64,000 bases of DNA from positions 28,819,486-28,883,485 of the forward strand of contig OY754980.1 of assembly GCA_963576475.1 (NCBI GenBank). The letters are read 5' to 3'. Below the pieces are notes generated by a model, which made no database searches, was not told the DNA's origin, and saw only the letters and a program-made list of their open reading frames with translations. Shown piece by piece: positions 10,446-64,000 of the stretch. Each line of letters starts with the position of its first letter. Within the stretch, counting starts at the first letter, position 1. The stretch comes from Molanna angustata. Lineage: Eukaryota > Arthropoda > Insecta > Trichoptera > Molannidae. The translations under genes were made by a program, and so were the position numbers.

Positions 10446-10849
10446 TTTTATAAGCTGATTTATTTGGTAAATATAGGATCTGTAAGTTTTATACACTCCC
10501 ACTGATAAATATTTATACATACCATCACACCATGTCCTAATTTCACTCTGATTCTATTAAAAAGGAAAAATATGTATTTTTGGCAAAAAAATAATCCTTA
10601 CATTGTGCCAGGTTAACCGATTATTGTCAGTGCATTTTTATTTAGCCGAACCACATTTTTTGAGTTCAGCTCTCAATTAATTTATTGTCTAACTAGGCAT
10701 TCATATGGGTTCAATTCTAATATTAATCTGTTTTTATGTAGTGAAGAGATAAGTTTCCTTCAATTTTTAAGGCTATTTTTAATACACAAAATTCTCGAAC
10801 GGTATATAATATGATGTCAGGAGTGAGTTTTGTATTGATTTTGAATCAT

Positions 10850-11032
10850 ATTATGTCCTATTCTGATTCGTTTCAAAGTAAGAAAACGTCTGTAACTAAC
10901 GGGCGACCGTGGATAAAAGGATTTCATCTACGCGGTGAGACGTAATGAGTCCCGTTTAAATGCATTCAATTTTTTGACATTTCTCATATACCATTCTGAC
11001 GGATAAATTTAGACGAATCAGAATAGGACATA
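10850..11032. mobile_element. MITE with 20-bp inverted ends
   Basis: TATGTCCTATTCTGATTCGT at the left and ACGAATCAGAATAGGACATA at the right form a perfect 20-bp inverted repeat around about 140 bp of unrelated sequence. Confidence 0.65.
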
Positions 11033-13053
11033 TTGTGTACAGCTCAAACCATAAGTAATTAAAACCAATTCCAAAATACAAGTTGAAATTATGTACCAAC
11101 TATAATTTGAAATGAAAATTTTGTTCCTGCGTATTTAAAATTCATAGTAATTTACTCGGGGTTATTAATATTGGCTTTGGAAGTAAGCAACTATTGTGTT
11201 GAGATAGAATGAAATATTTTCTGTAATAAAAATAGATATTAAAAAAAATATTCCATCAATCCTCATTTTAAAAAATAAATTGTTTCATCTAACAAAATAT
11301 TCCAATTTCAGTTTTATATTAATTTCATTTGTTGATAACTCAATTATTAATATAATATTATGAATTTTTTATTTCATTAGAGACATACTATCATAATATT
11401 ATGTAAAATTTGAATGTGTGCTCAGAATTGATCCCATTGTCGTATTATAAGTGATGTTTATTAATGTTACCTTTTGCCAATTTTTATTCCAAATGGATGT
11501 GCTTAAAAATATATTGAACAAAACTAAAACAATATTTATTAATTGCCCATCATTTTGCAAATAATAAATATTAACTCCAATCTCAGGGCTCTCATTTATC
11601 CCTCGAAAAATACAGTATTTTTTATTGAGAATAATACTGGTTCAGTTAACATCTTTGTATGCGATGATTCAACTTGATTGGAACAATTTAATAATTACAT
11701 ATATCATCTGTATTATGTGCTTATTATTTTCATTTATATGTACATATCTCCTTAATCATATATTTTTTTAAATCATTTTCAAGATTAAATATTTACATTT
11801 TGAATAAATTGAATTTTCCTGCATGTTGAACGTGTAAAAAGCAAGAGACATTGGATAAAAGCATTATTTTGTTACATCAATGTATTCAGTTTTAAATGAA
11901 ACAAATATATATATATTTATATGATATTAATTTTTATTTAAAATAATTTTATTAACATGTAGGTATGTTTGTATTGAGTTTTTTTATAGTTTGTAGGAAT
12001 TATTATGAAAAACAAAACATTGTCCTACAGTAATACATTTCCTAATATAAACAAAACATGGAAAAATATGTTGATTTTTTATTTCAATCCTTATATCTTG
12101 TTTGAGCCAGTTCATCTATAGCAAATTATCATAATCAATACAATTGGTAATTTATACATAATTATCAATTAATGGTGGAACTTTTGACCAGATAAATTAT
12201 TCATTAGGATTACACAAGTTTATAATATGTATAATATTATTGTATAATCAAAAAATAAAATGTCTTTTATTAGATAACATTAGAATAAAATCATTTTCAT
12301 TGACAACAAGGATTAGTTAAAAGAAATCGTAAATGTTAATTTTGATATGTGTATTATTCTTCATTGTCTTAAGAACTCGACTTAAGAAATAAATACAACA
12401 AAATAATAAATTAATAATAATAAATAAATAGTGGACGAACGCTAAAAAATATGCTGTGAACCATTAGCGAAAGGACTAACTCGTACTGTCCACCTCATGA
12501 CTAGATGTATGATTGGTTCATTGTATTTATATTGTAAACACGTCTCCTTATATTAATGTAAAAAAAATATAAATGCAAATATGCAGATGAGGAGTTGGCA
12601 AAAGAAACATTCTAATTCGAAAAGAATATTACAAAAGAAACTGTTTTAATATTTTGTAAGATCTAATTGAAATTTTTACTGTGGTGGATTTGAATCGATT
12701 CACTTTGAAAACAAAAATTAATAGGATGAAGAAGCCCATTATGAGATGATTTTTTATAGAGGTTCATAGTTGGGTATTTTTATATCTTGTATGGGCAGTA
12801 GAAAAATGGCAGTCTCTTAGCAAAAATGTATTTTAAATCATTTGATTTGTTAATTGATCAACATAAATTATTGGTCCATGCGAACAGCTTGTATCTAAAT
12901 AATATTGTCTCAGAATGTAATTAAAATAAACTCAGTCATTTTTGCCATCTCCTCAAAGTACAACACATTGAATTGTGCAGTGCGAAACAAATTTAAACAT
13001 CTAACAACGAAATTTGATGAACAAAGTTTTTTACACAAATGATTTAGACACTT

Positions 13054-57900
<44,847 letters not shown>

Positions 57901-58180
57901 TTTGTGTTTTTTTCGTTGGTTGTCGATGCACTATGGACTAACAAGTTGTTGTAACAACAACGATAAAGTTGTTGGATGGTGTCGGCGCGGCGTCTCCCTG
58001 TGTTGTGAAGATCTGCGACGTCTCCAGCTCTTGGATTTACTTTTAGCCACCACAGCCCTCCACACCCGTCACACTTGCCTCATACACCCGCAACACTCTC
58101 TGGATGACGCGGTTCGGTCCATAGTCAGAAATCGACAATCTGCATTAAATGAATTTTAAATATGTCGTATAAATATTGGT
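57901..58180 (-). promoter_or_regulatory. Mf: Probable 5' UTR and core promoter of the myofilin-type gene
   Basis: This is the stretch directly upstream of the only start codon shared by the isoforms. On the - strand, TATA-like ATATTTAAAAT and TATTTATAC lie at about 58155-58175, with pyrimidine-rich initiator-like sequence 30-50 bases downstream. The segment 57940-58140 is GC-richer than its surroundings. The start site cannot be fixed from sequence. Confidence 0.3.
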
Positions 58181-59684
58181 GTAGGTATTGGCAAATGTTA
58201 TGATAATTTTCGACGGAGAGGGGTGATTTGCACAATTACCAATTACCAAAAGGTTCTGCACAGCCCACGTAACTCATTATTTACTAGTTCCAATTTCTTT
58301 TTTTTATAAAATTCTCTATTTCCTTTAGTTTGTTAAAAACTTTTATTGAATAAATGAGTCTTTGAATGCTTTTAGAAATCTCAAGATTCTATTCTATTCA
58401 TTCTTAGAATCATCTATCGTCAATTTTGATTCATTACTAACAGTCTCCTAACCCACTCTATAGGGAACGTTTTAAAACTTGTAGCTCTTTTCATCGCCGT
58501 AGCGGCTGCTCGTCGGACAAAAGAAGAAACTACTACCAAGCATACTTATTTCATACTTTTGATTCTATAAATTTTTTGAATTGGATGATTTTTTCCCTGT
58601 AAATTAGACAAAATATTTATAATAATAATCATGGATAATTTATATAGCGCCGTTTTCGTGAATATCTCACCTCAAGCACGCTAAAAATTGAACAAAGATG
58701 TATCATTTTGGTTCTGGTAAGGTTTGTGAAAAAGGTGTGTTTAAAGATTTTTTCTGAACGAAGATAATATTTTCGGTCTGTCTGGGGGTGTGCGGGTGCT
58801 TATTCCATGCATTAATTTGTTCCTGCCACAACAAACGCACTATCACCGAAAGTAGTGGTGTGCTGCCCTGTTTATTTCAGCTAATTTTCCAACCATGGAT
58901 GAAGTTGCAGAACGAAGTGATGATTGTCTGTCTGATTCATAATAAAACCTGTTGAATTTCTAAATAAAAATAAATAATTATTGATATACCTACTTTTTCT
59001 ATTAATAATTTCAATAGTTATTCCATAAAACGGTAAAAAATATTTTATATAATATTTACACTCACATTCACGTACAATTTTCATGATTGATGAGGCCTCG
59101 TGCTTTTTTCTTTGAAATAATATATCATTGTTGTATATCACATATATAATAAAACAAAAGATGGCGATTAATATTTTTTTTCTTAATTCCTTATTATTAA
59201 GATTAATTTTATGTCTCACTAAACAATCGACCATAGGTATATTCAATTAAAATATTTTTCGTTATCAAAAATAGCGCGGCAATGGTTTAAGATGGCTGAA
59301 AGTCATATTTATCTGTAAGTAGTATGAATTTCTCGATTCATCTTTTTGAGACAGAATGATGTGTGAGCTTATTTTAGATAACGGATTTGACGAATTATGT
59401 TTGGGCTTTTGTAACGTGTGAATTCATAAATGTTTTGAATGTTTTTGTGCAAAATCCGCGTTAATCATTTTGTTATTTATATTATGTAGTTGTAATACCT
59501 CACATTTATTAAACTGGTATGAATTGAAGTTTTATTTTAAGAACTTCAAGAATACACTAAAGATCAATAAGAAAATCTTGTAAGAAAATTCCGACTTCAC
59601 GTTCCACGATTAGATAAGATCAATGAAGATTTATTAAATGAGGGAAATTTATATGATATATAAATTTAACATACTTGAGGACTT
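58181..59684. other. Upstream intergenic DNA, no gene seen
   Basis: AT-rich, with modest GC patches at 58450-58520 and 58760-58870. I find no frame with splice signals. Confidence 0.4.
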
Positions 59685-60227
59685 TTTTTTTAACAGATTT
59701 TTAATTATCTCAATAGAGACGAAGTTGGAATATTTACTGTAGGAGAACCGGGAAATCAAGGCACCTACAGGGCCCACGACCTGTAATCGACTGGTTTACG
59801 TGATCACTTTATGCGCTTGCGCAACGTTCACCAATTATGCCTTTTTAAATCCCTATCAATTCAATTTTTGAAAGTTCTATATATTGCAATACTGAAATTC
59901 TTTTCGCTTGAAAATAAGGATTTTTACTACAGCCATCTATGTGTGAAATTGTGAACAACTGTAATAGTAAAAATAGATGGCTGTAGTAAAAATCCTTATT
60001 TTCAAGCGAAAAGAATTTCAGTATTGCAATATATAGAACTTTCAAAAATTGAATTGATAGGGAATTAAAAAGGCATAATTGGTGAACGTTGCGCAAGCGC
60101 ATAAAGTGATCACGTAAACCAGCCGATGACAGGTCGTAAGCCCTGTAGGTGCCTTGATTTCCCGGTTCTCCTACAGTAAATATTCCAACTTCGTCTCTAT
60201 TGAGATAATTATAAATCTGTTAAAAAA
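59685..60227. mobile_element. 543-bp near-perfect foldback (hairpin) element
   Basis: The left arm 59685-59940 and right arm 59973-60227 are inverted copies of each other with few mismatches, joined by a 32-base loop. Examples: GAATTTCAGTATTGCAATAT is the inverse of ATATTGCAATACTGAAATTC, and GGAGAACCGGGAAATCAAGG pairs with CCTTGATTTCCCGGTTCTCC. No other copy lies in the window. Confidence 0.9.
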
Positions 60228-60449
60228 TATCTTTGACTCCCGACAGGGAAAAAAATCCAATGTTTGCGCATATGCGATAATAATAAATATTCGAATACTT
60301 GAGAACCTTAAAATAAAATTACACACGTGTCTTATGAAGCGATCTACGAGTTAATATGTTTTTTAATAATTGTTTGTTTTGCGAATAAATAAAAGGGTTA
60401 TGTTTTTTTTATGTTTACGCCTTGGCAGAATAATATATGCAACGAGTAG

Positions 60450-60790
60450 GTACCTACCGACCTACGCATCAGGAAATCCTTCAAGGTGGCCGAAATAACA
60501 CCGCTGAAAGAGGGCAGACACAGGTCACGTCTATGGCAACATCTTGAGCAGGGAGGATATCTACTCCGTCAATCCTGTGCTCAGAATTCTCTCAAAGCTA
60601 CTAGGAAGAGGTAGACCATCGGCAACATGGTGGATAGGTATTTAGAAGAAGATGGCGGTGCAAATTTTCCCACAGGAGACAGCCAAGAATCGTAGATCAT
60701 GGCGACTAGGGGGACAAGGAGTTTCGACCCTGGATGAATTAGCATAGAGGAGCAGGAAATGGTGAATCGACTATCGCAGAATGTAGTTTA
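60450..60790 (+). mobile_element. LINE ORF2 C-terminal fragment (degraded)
   Basis: LRIRKSFKVAEITPLKEGRH, RSRLWQHLEQGGYLLRQSC, GRGRPSATWWIGI, then QETAKNRRSWRLG after stops. The GRGRP..TW...K.....T.DRR.WR pattern is the LINE C-terminus seen elsewhere in the window. Confidence 0.6.
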
Positions 60791-60889
60791 AAAACAAATT
60801 AAAAAAAGTAAAAAAAAAATATTTTTTGCAACAATTTTTTATGATATTAAGACACAAACGATGCAATACATACCTACAATATAAAACAT

Positions 60890-61040
60890 AAGTTCAGTTG
60901 GTTAGATGTCCTACTGCTGAGCTTAAGGACCGGGTTTGATTTCCGGTAGAGACAGCTTTTAATTGTGTGTTCAGTCTGGATCTGTGAGACGACAAATATC
61001 ATAATTCTCCAGAATGTGGCAACTTGTTTTCGCAAAAGTA
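60890..61040 (+). mobile_element. SINE family 1, copy with tRNA-like head
   Basis: AGTTGGTTAGATGTCCTACT (A-box-like) and GGTTTGATTTCCGGTAGAG (B-box-like) sit about 40 bp apart, then CAGTCTGGATCTGTGAGACG and CTCCAGAATGTGGCAACTTG. Pol III spacing supports a tRNA-derived SINE. Confidence 0.65.
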
Positions 61041-61741
61041 ATAAATAAGATAGGAGTGGAAGGTGGAATAGGGGATAAATATGTAATGAAGTGTGAATGT
61101 CTATAGCTCATTGATATGCACCCAACTTTGCCTAGCCAGTATGGTGGGTATCTTATATAATATACAAAATCTACAGGTCGAATCTAAACTATCTAAAAGT
61201 TGATTAAGATAGTATTCAGACTTTAGAAATCTCTTGAAAAAAAGATTAATAAAGTGATTATATTAATTTATACAAAAATTAATGACAATTTCATATGAAA
61301 CATTGATCTGAATGAATTTTTATGATAGAATGTAGATTAATATTTGATTATGATGGAGTACTGTTTAATATATTTTAAAGATTAATTAGTTTGCTAAATT
61401 GTTTCGGTAGTATTTATAGGAATTTGTAAGGAAAAAATTCAATACTGATGTTAATGGGAATTTGTAAAGAAAAATTTCAATACTAACGTGAAATGTCTTG
61501 CAGACTTTACTAAAATGTGATTACTTTTTCATAGACGATGTTGTACATATATGTATACGTATCACAATACCGGTCAAATAAATTGATTTGTTGAAAATCA
61601 TAATATTCATAATATTGGAACAGTAGCATAACAACTGTTGGGTGCGTCCATATCAGAGATTTTCCCGTCATTTTTTTGATCAGAGATCTTCATTTTTCAT
61701 CCAATGGTTGTGATGATCTTTCTAACAAAGTTGCAATGTGT

Positions 61742-62003
61742 AGTTTTCAAAAGGTACTGCCTCCCTGACCAGCCAGGATAGCCTAGGATGTACACCGATT
61801 TTTTAAACCTAACCTACAAAAGTTTGGTAAAAATAGGTTGGTTAGGTTTGTTTGTAGTTATAATTGCGACTGGCGTGAGCCAGTTGCATTATATATTTAA
61901 AAAAATTAACTAAAATATTAAAATAAAATAACTAAGTTGGTGTTGGTCAAATAATTTTTAACCAGCTGGCTGGTCAGGGAAGCAGTACCTACCTTTTCAA
62001 AAC
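61742..62003. mobile_element. Foldback MITE with ~36-bp arms
   Basis: GTTTTCAAAAGGTACTGCCT, CCCTGACCAGCCAG at the left; CTGGCTGGTCAGGGAAGCAG, TACCTACCTTTTCAAAAC at the right. Inside, 61800-61885 repeats one arm of the 28339-28473 palindrome (TAGGTTGGTTAGGTTTGTTT, AATTGCGACTGGCGTGAGCC). Confidence 0.7.
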
Positions 62004-63144
62004 AGAATTTCACGATTTGAATCTGCATATATGTACATACAAAGTCTCTATCTTTTATCCGTGCCATACATATTATGCACAATGCACATCCGAGTTTCGT
62101 TTAGTTTGAATACAAAATGTCTGCACATTTTTCCGATTTCAGTTTTGATTTAATATAACAAAAAAAACAAACGGAAATCATGATATCAAACGATCATTTA
62201 ATTGCGTTATAACAATTTGATAGTATAATGATACAAAATAATTTTACAGCATATTTTCTCACCTAATTATATATTTATGTAGAAGATAATCAATGATGAT
62301 AGTGATTCTGGATGAGTATTGTACACGAGAAAATTGTTTTTGGCACAACATCCAAACTTATCCCATCTGGCATGACTTATGTATTTTTAATTCAGAAGCA
62401 TTTTGTGATAATATATACTATTTAGGTACTTACCGCACAACCTTCGTAGATTTGATCGCACACACACACCTACTCGATAAATACCCTTGTATCTTGATTT
62501 GTATTTTTTAAATCTTCTTCAAGACTAAAATCATCTTCATTCTGAAGAATGCTGTAGGTACATGGACTTGTTCGATGGGATACTTGTGTTTATTTGGGTA
62601 TAATAATTATTACCAGACAGAAATAAATTATGAAGACGTAAAGTAGACGTCATATCCGTTAAGAAAATAAGCGGAGGTGGAATAGCTTGGGTGGTGTGAT
62701 GAGAGGTGGGTGCTGCTGATCTTGACCACGTTTTATTTTTTGTGTTAAAATGGCATTTGCCAAATAAACAATAGGTGCAAATAAACACATGCTACATTTT
62801 ATATTGTTTTTATATTTCACTTACTTTCTCCTGTCATATTCGCTCCACTGCTAGACATTCACAGGCGTCATCTAAAATTTTTTATTGAATCCTATTTTGG
62901 GCTGCATGTTGGACAACGTCATCTGTCCACCTTTTAGTGGTCTACCTATTGTTCTTTTGTTGGTCCAGGGACTCCACTTCACGATTCATCTACGTGACCA
63001 TCTGACATTGTATTGCCTCGCCATGTGCCCTGCCACTGTCATTTCAGCATTGCTGTTCTTTCTGATAAAGTTTACATGTTAATTAAAATAAATGTTATTT
63101 TATAATCATTTAATTTAAATGAATCAATAAATTATTTTAATTAT
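62004..63144. other. Intergenic DNA, no supported gene
   Basis: A frame at 62885-63080 (NPILGCMLDNVICPPFSGLP ...) resembles the reverse complement of a LINE C-terminal segment, but it is too degraded to place. Confidence 0.3.
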
Positions 63145-63860
63145 AACTAGTTGCATGTAACACATGAGATCCAACTGTCGATGGCGATAGTATGTATAAT
63201 TGAATAATACGTACCAAACTATAAACACGTACCTACGTGCTAAACACATAAACACAAATTAATAAATATTTTAAGATATTTTGTTTTCTATATAAAACAT
63301 GTAGGTATGTAATGCAGGATAGGATAGGATGGAGGTCAGTCTGTTTTTCCTACCCAGAATATGAAAACAGCATGATGTATGTTTGTTGATTAAGTGGGTA
63401 TCAAACTATTGAGTGAAATATTGTATAGTGTTTACTGCCTTACAAATTGTATGAAACGATGTCGTCACTTAATTCAATTTTTATAAAAATTGTTAAAAAA
63501 AATTTAGATGTAGTACTACAATGCTAATATTTTTTATAGAAAATTAAATTATCTAGTTGGGGTGTTTCGGCTTTTTTCGATATTTTTAAAAACTTTGGAA
63601 ATATAGGCGATTTCGATATTTTTTAAAACTTTGGAAACCTATAAATTTTTCATAAAAAATATTTTTCTTAGTAAAAAATGTTTGAGAAACTCTGGAATTT
63701 TTTTGTCTATATTTATATCTATTTTCAGCGTTCTAGGTGTTTTTTGACTTCAAAGTTGGAAAAACCGTGAAAAATACAAATCTCGCGTATCTTGGCTTGA
63801 TACTTTGTCGATATATTAAGAGAATAAAATTCTCTTGAACAAATCGACAGTTGGAAAAAC
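63145..63860 (-). mobile_element. Hairpin-ended family copy (-) with an internal deletion
   Basis: Reads in reverse from the hairpin at about 63808-63851 (TGTCGATTTGTTCAAGAGAA) past GACTTCAAAGTTGG-type sequence, jumps to AGAACGCTGAAAATAG (dropping the GTCTGTCC part), and ends CAGTTGGATCTCATGTGTTA, CATGCAACTAG. Confidence 0.7.
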
Positions 63861-64000
63861 GAAAAAGACCACGGGAAACCAGTTAAGTCAACCTCTAGCA
63901 AGATAGCATTGTGTAGAGGAGAATTCTTTATCCTTAGAGAACCTGACACAATACATGATGAAAAAAAAAGAATAAAAAATCAAAATACTTTTTGTCGCTT

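Larger units (their letters stand above)
9372..13052. other. 3.7 kb between the two convergent genes
   Basis: Holds the 3' UTR of the + strand gene (to about 9480), a LINE 3' remnant (9845-9920), a triplicated 85-bp unit with a SINE (9955-10445), a MITE (10850-11032), and otherwise AT-rich DNA (11033-13052) without a convincing gene. Confidence 0.5.

Noticed and set aside
59845..60102. 85-residue open frame on the - strand
   Set aside because: It reads across the loop of the foldback element; no splice or start context.

Overview
The window is AT-rich animal nuclear DNA, almost certainly from an insect. Genes are split into small exons with GT-AG introns. One gene encodes a muscle protein of an insect-specific type. 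The introns and intergenic DNA are full of insect-style transposon debris: RTE-like and Jockey/CR1-like LINE fragments, tRNA-derived SINEs, MITEs, foldback elements and long (TA)n arrays. I cannot fix the insect order from sequence alone.

Two protein-coding genes can be reconstructed by joining exons with matching phases. On the + strand, eight exons between 1878 and 9371 form the 3' part (322 residues) of a gene for a coiled-coil plus glutamine-rich protein, whose 5' exons lie left of the window. On the - strand a gene spans 57900 down to 13054, about 45 kb. Its first coding exon (57832-57900, protein start MVYESDFYTTRRPY) can splice in phase 0 to three alternative downstream exons: a basic terminal exon at 53 kb (151-residue product), a Ser/Tyr-rich terminal exon at 49 kb (126 residues), or a common chain of exons at 26.0, 24.6, 23.8 and 22.1 kb. 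That chain can end at 20.5 kb (247 residues) or continue through exons at 15.3, 14.7, 14.2 and 13.2 kb, which add a Glu/Ala/Lys/Arg-rich helix and an acidic tail (551 residues). I assign this gene to the myofilin type of insect thick-filament proteins, with moderate confidence. The two genes converge tail to tail, separated by 3.7 kb.

The large first introns of the - strand gene (26-49 kb) hold most of the mobile DNA. A nearly full-length APE-type LINE (31348-35897, with TATAAAA target duplications) sits inside the terminal repeat of a MITE. A second, 5'-truncated LINE (37112-38440) is bracketed by (TA)n arrays. A ~0.95 kb dispersed family with a conserved terminal hairpin occurs in at least five places. 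One of its copies is split by a 1.6 kb element carrying an 18-bp minisatellite (about 52 copies) and a 141-bp tandem array. Elsewhere there is a hAT-like element with an 8-bp duplication, a Harbinger-like MITE inserted in a foldback MITE whose empty site is also in the window, a 543-bp near-perfect hairpin (59685-60227), and two nested hairpins at 28 kb.

No rRNA, tRNA gene, CRISPR array or prokaryotic-style operon was seen. The least ordinary observations are the four-way terminal-exon architecture of the muscle gene, its 18-residue-periodic helix whose splice donor abuts a (TA)n array, the long foldback hairpins, and the hairpin-ended dispersed family.
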